Below are positions 16,179 through 25,400 of a stretch of 37,129 nucleotides of DNA, one piece after another. The position numbers and the translations under genes are program-made. Origin of the DNA: an uncultured Bacteroidota bacterium (lineage in GTDB: Bacteria; Bacteroidota; Bacteroidia; Flavobacteriales_F; PHOS-HE28); NCBI GenBank assembly GCA_902825795.1, contig CADECG010000019.1, positions 1 through 37,129 on the forward strand, read 5' to 3'. Under the pieces are notes generated by a model that was not told the DNA's origin, searched no databases, and worked only from the letters and a program-made list of their open reading frames with translations. Within the stretch, counting starts at the first letter, position 1; the number at the start of each line of letters is the position of its first letter.

Positions 16179-16910
16179 TCACCCCGCCAAGGCCCTCGCC
16201 ACATCCTCCTTTCTCCTGCTCGCCACTTCCACACGTTTCCCGTTGCGCAACACCACGAACCCGGACCGGTCGAGGTGGTCAATGTGCGTGCGGTTCACCA
16301 AATAACTGCGGTGCGTGCGCAAGAAGCCCAGCGGCGTGAGCATGTCCTCGTAGTCCTTCAGCGTGCGCGCCGAGACGAAACGGCGCTCGTCGTTCAGGTG
16401 GAGGTTCGTGTAGTTCACGTCGGCTTCGCACCAGACCACTTCCGCCGGATCCACGAAGTAGCTACGGTCGCCGCTGGTGAGCGTGAGCTTCATGGTGCGC
16501 TCGTCGGGTTGCGCGATGTTGTGCAATAATTGCTTCTGTTCTTCCGGTGCGATAGCACGCTTGGCGATGTGCCGATCGATCGCCGCGCGCAGCTCATCAC
16601 CGAGCACGGGTTTCATCAGGTAATCCAGCGCGCTGAAGCGGATGGCTTGAATGGCGTGGTGCTGTGAACCAGTGATGAAGATGACATCGAAGTCCCAGTT
16701 GCCAAGCCGCTTCAACAGTTCGAAGCCGTCGCCGCCGGGCATCTGCACATCGAGGAAGAGGATATCCGGCTTGTGTTCGTTGAGGACATCGACCGCGAGC
16801 GCCACCGAAGAAGCCTCGGCAAGGATGTTCACTTCTGGAGCATGACGCTGCAACATGGCACGCAGCACGGTGCGCGCCTCCAGTTCATCGTCCACGATCA
16901 CCGCCCGCAT
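16179..16910 (-). CDS. LytTR-family response regulator (cassette 1)
   Basis: A 243-residue regulator. The receiver domain (1-120) has the acidic residues in IVDDE, the phospho-acceptor Asp54 in ILFLDVQMPGGDG, and the conserved Lys in ALDYLMKPV. A helical linker follows. The LytTR DNA-binding domain (about 138-240) shows the typical IVWCEADVNYTNLHL, TLKDYEDMLTPLGFLRTHRSYLVN and HLDRSGFVVLRNGKRVEVASRR segments. It lies 34 nt downstream of its kinase, with a small hairpin in the gap. A TAACTTGC -7-like element overlaps the kinase stop, so it may also have its own promoter. LytTR domains bind two direct repeats about two helical turns apart, and such repeats lie upstream of the two adjacent giant T9SS genes. 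Those genes are its most likely targets (inference). Confidence 0.95.
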   Translation of the reverse strand: MRAVIVDDELEARTVLRAMLQRHAPEVNILAEASSVALAVDVLNEHKPDILFLDVQMPGGDGFELLKRLGNWDFDVIFITGSQHHAIQAIRFSALDYLMKPVLGDELRAAIDRHIAKRAIAPEEQKQLLHNIAQPDERTMKLTLTSGDRSYFVDPAEVVWCEADVNYTNLHLNDERRFVSARTLKDYEDMLTPLGFLRTHRSYLVNRTHIDHLDRSGFVVLRNGKRVEVASRRKEDVARALAG

Positions 16911-16919
16911 ACGTCTTCG

Positions 16920-16935
16920 TCCCGATCAATCGGGA
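16920..16935. other. Short hairpin TCCCGAT-CA-ATCGGGA in the kinase-regulator gap
   Basis: A 7-bp perfect stem with a 2-nt loop, located 10 nt upstream of the LytTR ATG. No T-run follows, so it is a poor terminator; it could tune expression of the regulator relative to the kinase. CCCGAT/ATCGGG stems also occur at 2140-2159. Confidence 0.45.
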
Positions 16936-16939
16936 GGCG

Positions 16940-16947
16940 GCAAGTTA
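16940..16947 (-). promoter_or_regulatory. Putative internal -7 box for the LytTR gene
   Basis: The minus strand reads TAACTTGC; its TAA is also the stop codon of the kinase gene (16947-16945). The same octamer precedes the second LytTR gene (26998-27005). The recurrence suggests an internal promoter in both cassettes. Confidence 0.4.
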
Positions 16948-18915
16948 GGCCGAAGTGCCGGCGAGCTTCAGAACGACGCGTGTTCCCAACGCCGCCCCGG
17001 CCTCATCCTTCAGGTCCTCGATCACGAAGGCGCCTTCCTTCTCCATGCGTTCCGTGAGCAATTGCAACCGTTCACCAGTGAGCTTGAGCCCCAAGGATCG
17101 GCGACCAGTCTCAGATCTCTCCGCGGAACGTCCAACGCCGTTGTCCTCGATGATGCACCGCACACCAGCGCCTTCGATGCTGAACCGCACAGCCAGACGC
17201 TTCGCTCCTTCCTTGGGTGCCAGTCCATGCCAAATCGCGTTCTCCACGAAGGGTTGCACAAGCAACGACGGGATCAGCATCTCATCGTCGATCAGTTGCT
17301 TCTCCGCTTCCACAGACCATGAGAACTCGCCTTTCATGCGCAGGCCCTCGAGCTTCACGTAGTTGCGTAGGAAGTCGAGCTCCTCTTCCAAGGTGATGCG
17401 GTCGCGGACGCTGTGTTCCAGCACTTGCCGCAGCAATCGCGCGAAACCATCGAGGTATTCTTCGGCCTTGGGGTGTTCGCCGGCGAGCGAGAGCGCTTTG
17501 ATCGCGTTGAGGCAGTTGTGGATGAAGTGTGGATCCATCTGCGTACGCAACACCTTCAACCGCAACAGTCCGTTGATCTCTTCGATGCGCGCTTGTTTAT
17601 CGGTCAATTCGGTGTTCAATCCTTCGAGCAAAGCGGCGTGCTTGCGTCGCTGTTGCAGGTTGCGCCACACGAGCAACACCGCACCCAGGGCCAAGGCAGC
17701 GAGCGCTAGACTTCCATACAGCTGAAGGTTGCGCGCACGCAAACGCTCTATGTTCTCAAGGTCCTTGGCGCGCAAGAGTTCGTTGTCCTTCTCTGCGCGC
17801 TCGGTCTCGAATTCGGTGCGCAGGCGCATGAGCTCCGCTTCACTTCCGACGCTACGCAGGCTGTCCTTCAGTTGCACATAACGTGCGTAGTGCGCGAGTG
17901 TACCCTTGCTGTCGCCCTTGGCACTTGCGAGTTCGGCCAAGCGCTTCTCGTAGTCGAGCACCAGATCGGGTTCACCGCTGGCCGCCGCCAAAGCAGCGCC
18001 CGCCGTAATGCTGGAATCGGCCTTCGCCAATTGTTGCATGGCCAACTGCGTGGCGCCCATAGAGAGCAGCACGTAGGCCTGGTCGGTGCCGCTATCGATC
18101 TGCCGGTACTGGGCCAAAGCCTCGCGGTAGTAGGTCAATGCTTTCTGTGGATCGGTGACATCGAACAGCGCGCCGGCGTTCTCGGCGACAAGTCCGGCAC
18201 CCGCATGCTCACCGATGCGTTCGAAGATCTCCCCCGCTTGACGGTAGTGCTCCAATGCCTTCGCCGCATCGCCTTCACTGCGGTATGTATTACCGATACC
18301 CATAAGGCAATTGGCTTGCTTATCGGGTCGACCACCAAGCTGCTGCTCGTGCGCAAGCGAGCGCTGGAAGAGATCGCGCGCGCGCGCGAATTCCTCCATC
18401 TTGTTGTACGTGGTGCCGATGTTGTAAAGCAGCACAGCGGTGTTTCCGGTATCCTTCACCGCCTCGGATAACTTGAGCGCTTCCTGGAACTCCTTCAGCG
18501 CTCCCGCGCGATCGCCCTTGCGTTCGGCCAGCCAGCCCAGGTTGCTGCGTACCACGGAGATGTAAGCGGCATTGCCGATCCGAGTGAACAGTTCGAGCGC
18601 CCTGTTGAGTTCTGCTTCGCCCTTCTTCAGATCTCCCTGCATCACGGCCAGCCAGCCCAGGTTGTTGTGCGCATCGGCGATCGACTTGTCGTCCTTGATG
18701 CGCTCGGCGAGCGCTAGGCCCTGCTCACCGAAGTACCGCGCACTATCCGGCTGGGAACGGGTGAGATTGAAGCAGAGCTTCACGAGGACCTGCGCGCGGG
18801 TAGTGTCGGGAAGATCCCGGGACAGGGCGACCCGCAGATCAGGAGCGAGCGTGGGGTCCTGCGCGACAACGCCGCTAGCAATAAGGGTCAACGCAACAAT
18901 GGAAAGAAGGCGCAT
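16945..18915 (-). CDS. TPR-containing LytS/YehU-type sensor histidine kinase (cassette 1)
   Basis: A 656-residue sensor. The signal peptide (MRLLSIVALTLIASGVVAQ) is followed by about seven TPR repeats across residues 40-330 (for example IADAHNNLGWLAVMQGDLKK and VLLYNIGTTYNKMEEFARAR), then a coiled coil and one transmembrane helix at 399-419. A second coiled coil leads to the His_kinase (LytS-type) domain with His463 in QMDPHFIHNCLNAI. The usual Asn of NPHF is Asp here. A HATPase_c domain follows, with FVENAIWHGL near 556 and EDNGVGR near 590. The TPR part is exported and would face the periplasm. It is clearly paralogous to the kinase at 27046-28836, including the LYGSL..LALGxVxLVWRNL membrane segment. 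It is the partner of the LytTR regulator 34 nt downstream. Signal unknown. Confidence 0.94.
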   Translation of the reverse strand: MRLLSIVALTLIASGVVAQDPTLAPDLRVALSRDLPDTTRAQVLVKLCFNLTRSQPDSARYFGEQGLALAERIKDDKSIADAHNNLGWLAVMQGDLKKGEAELNRALELFTRIGNAAYISVVRSNLGWLAERKGDRAGALKEFQEALKLSEAVKDTGNTAVLLYNIGTTYNKMEEFARARDLFQRSLAHEQQLGGRPDKQANCLMGIGNTYRSEGDAAKALEHYRQAGEIFERIGEHAGAGLVAENAGALFDVTDPQKALTYYREALAQYRQIDSGTDQAYVLLSMGATQLAMQQLAKADSSITAGAALAAASGEPDLVLDYEKRLAELASAKGDSKGTLAHYARYVQLKDSLRSVGSEAELMRLRTEFETERAEKDNELLRAKDLENIERLRARNLQLYGSLALAALALGAVLLVWRNLQQRRKHAALLEGLNTELTDKQARIEEINGLLRLKVLRTQMDPHFIHNCLNAIKALSLAGEHPKAEEYLDGFARLLRQVLEHSVRDRITLEEELDFLRNYVKLEGLRMKGEFSWSVEAEKQLIDDEMLIPSLLVQPFVENAIWHGLAPKEGAKRLAVRFSIEGAGVRCIIEDNGVGRSAERSETGRRSLGLKLTGERLQLLTERMEKEGAFVIEDLKDEAGAALGTRVVLKLAGTSA

Positions 18916-18920
18916 CGGGG

Positions 18921-18928
18921 TGAAGATC
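18921..18928 (-). promoter_or_regulatory. Putative -7 box of the cassette 1 kinase
   Basis: The minus strand carries GATCTTCA 5 nt before the ATG at 18915. The paralogous kinase gene has GACCTTCA at the corresponding place (28841-28848). Both are variants of the TAYCTTCG boxes in this window. Confidence 0.35.
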
Positions 18929-18987
18929 GGTCGCTTCCGACAAGCAGCGACGTCGAACGTCGATCTACCGCGACCATTTCAACGGGA

Positions 18988-19752
18988 TCACGCCCCCTGC
19001 TTCTTCCACTTCTTCAGGATGAAGACCCACGCAACTACGCAACAGCCAATGACCACGCCCAACATCAGCGGATCGAAGGCCTTGTGGAAGAACACGTTGA
19101 AGAAGGTGATGTTCACCACAAAGTGTACACACGCGCTAGCACCGATGGACCGCGTGAGCACCGCCACCTGCCCGATGCCCCAACTGCCCAAGACCAGCGT
19201 GCCGAGGAACAGCACGTTGGCCAACACGCTCGGGTTCTCCAAGAACGGAAGGTGCCACAGGTACCAAAGCACACTGATGACGAGGTACTTCGTGAGTTGT
19301 TGAAGTCCGCTCAACTCCTGTTGCAAGTAGCCGCGCCAACCGTATTCCTCCATGACGCAATAGACGAGTACTGCGAGCGTTGCCACGGCCCCGAACAGAT
19401 GAACGTTGATGCCAAAGCTGTTCCTGACACCGATCATGGTGATGAGGACGAATGGCACCAGTGCCATGAGCAGGACCGCCCTGCGCGACGAGCCCCAGAA
19501 CGTGACCTCAACCGACCGCACCTGCTTCAGTGCATGGAGGCCGACCAGCGCACCTATGAACACGCCGCTCCCTTCCACCAGGTTCCTGATGATCAGGTAG
19601 CCCAAGCCCGACCACGAGCCAAGACGAGTGTTCAATTCGAACAGGTCGAAACGGAACAGGTTGGAGACCACGATGGCAATGCCATAGAAGAGGAGGATCC
19701 GCACCAAGCTTACCTTATGGGTACTGGGTTGATGTGAAGCGGAGACCTCCAT
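18988..19752 (-). CDS. CPBP-family intramembrane metalloprotease
   Basis: A 254-residue polytopic membrane protein with six to eight hydrophobic segments. The three signatures of the CPBP (CAAX protease/bacteriocin-processing, Abi) family are all present: EEYGWRGYL with Glu135, Glu136 and Arg140; WHLPF with His167; and HFVVN with His210 and Asn214. These residues form the glutamate/histidine active site of Rce1-like intramembrane proteases, so the protein is predicted to be catalytically competent. In bacteria members process or protect against peptides, or have unknown substrates. The start ATG at 19752 is the only good one. It stands in the same direction as the neighbouring kinase and DUF418 genes, but gaps of 72 and 186 bp argue against tight coupling. 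Confidence 0.9.
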   Translation of the reverse strand: MEVSASHQPSTHKVSLVRILLFYGIAIVVSNLFRFDLFELNTRLGSWSGLGYLIIRNLVEGSGVFIGALVGLHALKQVRSVEVTFWGSSRRAVLLMALVPFVLITMIGVRNSFGINVHLFGAVATLAVLVYCVMEEYGWRGYLQQELSGLQQLTKYLVISVLWYLWHLPFLENPSVLANVLFLGTLVLGSWGIGQVAVLTRSIGASACVHFVVNITFFNVFFHKAFDPLMLGVVIGCCVVAWVFILKKWKKQGA

Positions 19753-19938
19753 GGTTCATTGACTGCAAGGGGTTCGCGGAAAGGCCTCGGCACACTCAGT
19801 GCGCGCAAACTTCGTTCAAGCTGCTGCTTCACGAACAAGTAGTGCAAACTATCGTGATACCTGAACTCACCGACGAAGTTGACGCCGTTGCTTCGGTAGC
19901 TGGCTGGGTTGATAGCCCGAACAACAGATCATGCCTGA
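19753..19938. other. 186-bp intergenic gap, longest in the window
   Basis: It lies between the DUF418 stop and the CPBP start, both on the minus strand. No strong hairpin, T-run or TAnnTTTG box is visible. On the minus strand one frame stays open for about 70 codons from just after the DUF418 stop into the CPBP gene, without an ATG start and resembling no family I know. Confidence 0.4.
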
Positions 19939-21144
19939 TCACTTCCGCATCGCCATCGCCTTCCCATAGGTCAGCGAGCGCCACAGCCATTCCATCGGCC
20001 CGAAGTGGAAACGCTTCAGCCACCAATGGCTGTAGAGCACTTGGAGGTTGAACACAACAACGGCCAAGGACTCGAAAGTGATCGGACTTACGCGCGCACC
20101 CCAGCCGAGGCCCATGCCCGTGAAGAGCCAAAGGGCGATGATCGTTTGCATCAGGTGGTTGGTGAGCGCCATGCGACCGGCTGGTGCGAGCACATGCAGG
20201 ATGCGTTGCGCACGCTCACCAGTCCACAAGAGTGCGAAGCCTGACGCATAGGCCAACGCGAGCGGTACCACGCTGAACGCGTATGCGGCGGTATGCACCA
20301 GGCCGATCAGCTCCGGCACGTGCCCGAAGTGCAGCTCGCTCCACCACAAGAGCACGGAGCACGGCAGGCCGATGATCGCGCCGATCAACGCGACCTTTCG
20401 CAACAACGTGCTATGAGCGGATGGATCACGGAAGATCCCCCGACGTGTCACCCACAAGCCGAGCAGGAAGAGTGCGAACACTTTCGGAATGCGGTTGGTG
20501 CCGATCAATCCCTCGATCCGCCAGATCCATCCACCATGCTGCCATACCATGAACTCCTTCCACCCACCATCGGGCACATAGTGCGCAGGGATCCCACCTT
20601 CGAACCCGAACGACTTGTCTTCGGCAAGTGCGGCGGCGTGAATGGGCGCGGCCGGTGCGAAGCGCCCGTCGCTGAGCACGGTGGAGGCATCCAATAGGAT
20701 GGGCGAGAGCAACAACGCGACAGCGATGATCACCAACGAGCGATCGCGCACGTGACGGAACAGTGGAAGTAACATCCCGAGCACGGCATAGAGGAAGAGG
20801 ATGTCGCCCTCCCAGAGAAGGCGCATGTGCATGGCGCCGATCAAAGCAAGCACCAGCATGCGCCGTAAGAAGCTCGGCATGGCCTCCGCGCCTTTTCCCA
20901 AGAACAACCCGAAGCCGATACCGAAGAGCAACGAGAAGATCGAGTAGAACTTGCCGTCGATGAGCACGAAGTGGAACGCGTTCATGGTCGCGTCCAAGAA
21001 CGCACCCGGCAGCTGGGCTTGTTCCTTCTCCGGCAGGAATACCCAGTACGAGAGCCCGGTATAGTTGGCCAATGCGATGCCCAATAGCGCGAAGCCGCGA
21101 AGAGCGTCGAGGAGGTGCGCTCGATCAGCTGCGGGTGCGCTCAT
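19939..21144 (-). CDS. DUF418-domain membrane protein (YeiB-like)
   Basis: A 401-residue polytopic protein with about ten hydrophobic segments. It opens with the characteristic LLDALRGFALLGIALANY motif of the DUF418/DUF1624 acyltransferase-like superfamily. It ends with the DUF418 C-terminal region (AGRMALTNHLMQTIIALWLF...YSHWWLKRFHFGPMEWLWRSLTYG), where the FGPMEWLWR segment is the family signature. The length matches the family (about 380-420). Function is unknown; a role in transport or membrane modification has been suggested for relatives such as E. coli YeiB. It is 24 nt downstream of the deiminase-family lipoprotein gene in the same direction, so co-transcription is likely. Confidence 0.9.
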   Translation of the reverse strand: MSAPAADRAHLLDALRGFALLGIALANYTGLSYWVFLPEKEQAQLPGAFLDATMNAFHFVLIDGKFYSIFSLLFGIGFGLFLGKGAEAMPSFLRRMLVLALIGAMHMRLLWEGDILFLYAVLGMLLPLFRHVRDRSLVIIAVALLLSPILLDASTVLSDGRFAPAAPIHAAALAEDKSFGFEGGIPAHYVPDGGWKEFMVWQHGGWIWRIEGLIGTNRIPKVFALFLLGLWVTRRGIFRDPSAHSTLLRKVALIGAIIGLPCSVLLWWSELHFGHVPELIGLVHTAAYAFSVVPLALAYASGFALLWTGERAQRILHVLAPAGRMALTNHLMQTIIALWLFTGMGLGWGARVSPITFESLAVVVFNLQVLYSHWWLKRFHFGPMEWLWRSLTYGKAMAMRK

Positions 21145-21168
21145 GGTGTGAAGAACGACAATACTCCA

Positions 21169-22416
21169 TCACCGCGAACGCGGCTGTTGTTGCGTCCAAC
21201 AATGCACGCCTCCTCCTTGCCAGTTGATGGCCCGTGGATCCACTTGCACGACGGTGCGATCGGGGAAATGCCCACGAAGGATGGAACGCACACGTTCGTC
21301 CTTCTCCTTCATCGAAGCCGGTAGGCCCTCATGCCAATAGGCCGGAACGAATACGCGGCCATTGGTGACGAGCAGGTTCAGATAGCTGGCCGCAGGGATG
21401 TAGTGGATGCTGTCGCCCGGCGAGAGGTCCGCGTACTTCGTGAGCAACCAACGACCATAGCTCTTCGCGGTGTCCACTACCGTGTGATGGAACTCCACAT
21501 CCGGTGTGGGCACCTTCACCACGTTCAGGGACCGGCCATCGTGATCGCGGAACTGCTCCAGGATCCGCAGGTTCACTTCCATCCGGCTTCGAGTCAAGGC
21601 CTGTGCACTGTCACCGAGGTCGGCATCATCGGGCCAGGAGAGCAGCACCGTGCTGTCGTTCATGAAACGGCAGAACTCGTCCACGTGGCCACCCGTGCCC
21701 TGGTTGAGGACATTGCCGTGGATGCGCGGCGCCAAGTACCACATGTCATCGGCCGGTCCCTCCTTCAACCAGATGATGGACCGCACACCGAACACGCGCT
21801 TCAGTTCGTGCTCCATGCTGTCGCGGCTCCAGCCGGGGTTGCGCTGCATCGTAACAGCTTCCACTTGCAACAGCGTGCCCGCGCCGTTGACTTCCACCGC
21901 GCCGCCTTCAATGACCATGTTGCTGCGCACCACGGGAAGACCAAGCCGTCGCGCGACCATAGTGGGGAAGCTGTCCTCATAGGCCAGCAAAGCGGGTGGT
22001 GTCTCGATGATGTTCGCGTGATCGCCATAGTAGTTCCAGTCGGGATCGAGCACCGCGAGCGTTCCATCGCGCTGGCGCAGGAATATCGGACCGGCATCGC
22101 GGACGGTCGGGCCCGGCATAGTGTCGCTCAAGAGCTCGATCCGGTAACGGTTGCAGGGGATGCCCAGGCTGTCCCAACGAAGTGCGATAGACTTGGCCAC
22201 GCTGTCGCCTTCCACTGCACAAACGACAAGCGTCGCTGTATCCATTGCCAGCACCACCTTGTCCAGCGCCGTGTCCGTTACGTCGCCATAGTAGCTGAAC
22301 CAGACGGCCTCGTGCGGCTCCCATTCAGCGGGAAGGACATATTCAGGGGCCTCCCTTTCCTGTGTGCTGCAACCGAACACCAGCGGAATGAAGAGCAGCG
22401 CGGTCAGTGGTCGCAT
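21169..22416 (-). CDS. Lipoprotein of the agmatine/peptidyl-arginine deiminase (PAD_porph) family
   Basis: A 415-residue protein. Residues 1-16 form a lipoprotein signal with the lipobox LVFGC (Cys16), so it is probably anchored in a membrane facing the periplasm or outside. The rest is a guanidine-group-modifying pentein fold. It has WEPHEAVWFSYY near 32-43, TVRDAGPIF with the catalytic-type Asp107, MVIEGGAVEV with Glu170, GGHVDEF with His244 and Asp246, and the C-terminal GGGVHCWTQQQP with the nucleophile Cys406. All core residues of agmatine deiminase and Porphyromonas-type PAD are present, so an active arginine- or agmatine-like deiminase is likely. Substrate cannot be decided: cytosolic agmatine deiminases lack a lipobox, while PAD_porph proteins are exported. 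It is followed by DUF418 after 24 nt and preceded by the third giant T9SS gene after 19 nt. Confidence 0.9.
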   Translation of the reverse strand: MRPLTALLFIPLVFGCSTQEREAPEYVLPAEWEPHEAVWFSYYGDVTDTALDKVVLAMDTATLVVCAVEGDSVAKSIALRWDSLGIPCNRYRIELLSDTMPGPTVRDAGPIFLRQRDGTLAVLDPDWNYYGDHANIIETPPALLAYEDSFPTMVARRLGLPVVRSNMVIEGGAVEVNGAGTLLQVEAVTMQRNPGWSRDSMEHELKRVFGVRSIIWLKEGPADDMWYLAPRIHGNVLNQGTGGHVDEFCRFMNDSTVLLSWPDDADLGDSAQALTRSRMEVNLRILEQFRDHDGRSLNVVKVPTPDVEFHHTVVDTAKSYGRWLLTKYADLSPGDSIHYIPAASYLNLLVTNGRVFVPAYWHEGLPASMKEKDERVRSILRGHFPDRTVVQVDPRAINWQGGGVHCWTQQQPRSR

Positions 22417-22435
22417 GCGAACAATGTAGTTGGGC

Positions 22436-25400
22436 TCATCGGCTCACCACCACCCGCGCCGACATCGGCTCACGCCCGTCCACCTGCACCATCATCAAGT
22501 ACAGTCCTTCGCGCAGCTCCGCCGGAAGTTCAAGCACGACATTGCTCACCAGCGACGGCACCACGCGCGCATGCACTTGCTTACCAGTCGCATCGAACAG
22601 CTCGAGCACCGCCGCTTCACCGATCATCCCCTCTTCGATGCTGATGTTCAACCGATCGTTCGCGGGGTTCGGGAATACGCGCAGACCTTCACCAGCAACA
22701 GCTGAAGAAGTCGCGGGATCCACTTCCTCCACATCCACTGTCACGCACAGCGCGTCGATGATCTCAGCCACGGTCACATCGTCGAAGTAGTAGTAGGCGG
22801 TGCCTGCCGTGCACTCCACTTCGTCCTGCGGCTTCAACACGCCGATGGTGATGTGCTCGTACGGTTGATCGGCGATGATCTGGCCGCAGATGGTCTGCCA
22901 TTTGTTGGTGACGTTGATCGGCCCGCCCTGCCATTCGATCTGCATGGGCGGATTGAACGGCGCAAGGGCCACCGCGATCGGCTCCAGGCTCAGGTGCGCA
23001 CCGAAACCATCACAGCCGCTGATGTTCCCGCGCAGCCGCACGTTGAACGCGATGAGGTAGGGCACGCCGGGCACGAGGGGAGCGCTCAGCCTACCGCCCA
23101 GCGCTTCATGGTAATCGGACGATTGGTGGGCGAACGCACCACCCACACCACCACCGCTCCGCGGACGCACATCGGAGGCCAGGTCAGGTGTGGCACCATC
23201 CAGGTCCTCGGGCAGATGCTCAGCATCCGCAAAGTCGTTGCCGGAGGAGTAGTTGTCCGCAGTGGCCACCGCCGTATGCCAGTGCGGAGCCAGTCCGTGG
23301 CCGATGGGTACGGGAGGTCCGGTCGTTTGGAACATCGTGGCATTGAGCTCGCCCGGTTCGATGCCGGGGTTCATCACCAGGTTCGGCCCCAGGCAATCCA
23401 CGTCGGCACAGGCGCTTTCCATGGGATGTGGCGTATGGAAAATGCCGAGCTTGCCACGCAGGTCGCTGGTGTTTCGGCTGTACACCCGCAGGTGATAGGT
23501 CTGCCCATCGACCATTCCGCTGGGGAGCACGAGGTAGTTGTAGCCGCACGCGATCGACGTCAGACTTCCCACAGGACCCTGGAAGAGTTCGAGCACCGCG
23601 TTGTTGTCCAGGAAGTGGCAGGTGATCGTCGCGGCGTCGCCATCGTGGGTGAACTTGAACCAGACATCGTCGTCCGGGCTGTCGCCCATCACGCCGCAGC
23701 CGTTGCTGGGCAGACTCTGCGTGGCGTTGTTCGTGTTGAACTCCACCGCGTACACATCGCGTTCGGAGATCAGCACAGCACCGCTCGCTTCATCGCTTGT
23801 GCCACTGCCGCCCACCCACGGGTGGAAGGTGCGGATGACGTGTGGGCTGGTGGTGCTGGAGAACATGCGCACCATCACCGTATCGCCGACAGCGAGCCCT
23901 GTGACGTTGATGCCGTTGGTGCTGGTGCCGCAGACCAGCTCATTGGCCAGCAGCGTATCGGGTATGGTAGAGAAACCGCTGAAGGTCTCGATGCGCAATG
24001 TTGTTGCGGTCTCTTCGTACTGGATGCTGCCCACGTCAGCGCCTACCGTGTGCGTTGCGTTGGTGGCCACGAAGTAGAACCATACATCATTCTGGGGAGT
24101 GCCGGTGCACGCCACCTGCGAGAAGGACATCGATGCGCCATAGTTCGAAAAGGGCTTCATCGGATGCGCGAAGGCATCGCCAGCAGGCATGAGCTGGATC
24201 GCGCCGGCCATGTCATCGTTCGCCGGCGGTGCATAGAACTGATGGTTGAAGAGATGGGTGTCGCCGCCGGCGTTGGTGTAGATGCGCACGAAATAGGTCT
24301 CGCCGGGAACAAGGCCCGTGTAGTTGGTCTGCCGTTCGTCCGTGCAAAGGATGCTGGTGAGCGACGCGCAGGTGCCCGAGAAGATCTCACTCGAGAGGGG
24401 ATAGTCGACGTAGTGGGGTTGCAGGACCAAGGCTGCAGTGGGCGCCGTGGCCGTGAAGGTGTACCACAGGTCCATGGTACCGAGCGCATTGCCACATTGG
24501 GGAAGCGATGATGTTGCAAAACGGAACTCGGTGCGTTGCGCGGCGTCGAAGTCATCCAAGGTCATCGGTAGCAGCGGCAGCGCACCGGCGCATTCATCGT
24601 TCGACAGCGTCTTTGTCAAGGCCACCCGCAGCGGCTTCGGCGATGAGCCGTTCGTCCACAGGCGGAAGGTGTAGTTGGTGCCGATCACAAGGCTGTCCAA
24701 CACGGTACCGAAATTGAAGTCCACCGCGCCGCACTCCATGGCCGTGAGCGATCCGCAAGCACCAGCGTTCAGTTCATACCGCAATGCCGTCCCATCCGCG
24801 ATCGCGCTCAACAGAATGGTCGGTGCCGTAGCGGTGAAGGTGAACCACACATCATCATCAGTTCCGGACACGCAAGCCGTGGCGCTTTCGGTGGCGCCAT
24901 AAGTAACGGCATGCGTGTACACCAGCGGGTCGTCCTCGTTCTGCACAGGAAGGCTGATCGCATCCACACAATCATCGTTGGTGGTGAAGCCCCGCGTGCG
25001 GAGGCCCTCCGTGGTTCCACTGCCCGCCTTCAGCTTGTAGGTGGTTCCGGGCACGAGCGCATCCAGCACCAAGGGGATGTACACGCCTTCCGAAACGATG
25101 CCATCCACGCAGTTCTCATCGAAGAGCGCCAGGCTGAACGAGCCCACTTTCTCCACCACGAGGTTGGTGGAGGGTGCGGTGAACGAATACCACACGTCCT
25201 CCAGCGTCGTGAAGTTGTTGACAGCCGAGCTCGTCGCCGTTTCGAGGTCGAAGCCATAGACCTGTCCTGGCTCCGGACCTTCGTTCACGGAAATGGTGAT
25301 CGCGTTCGCGCACTCGTCGTTCGCCGGTGGACTGCCGATGCCCGCGCGGAACCATACGTAGGACTGAACCATATTGCTCTCTGAGTATACCCGCAGGAAG

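Noticed and set aside
19700-19932. Minus-strand frame open for about 70 codons through the DUF418-CPBP gap
   Set aside because: It lacks a start codon, overlaps the CPBP gene and matches no family I recognise; the length is within chance for this base composition. A protein search would settle it.
18988-22416. Bacteriocin or defence cluster suggested by the CPBP (Abi) protease
   Set aside because: Neighbours are a DUF418 protein and a deiminase-fold lipoprotein; no precursor peptide, transporter or nuclease is present.
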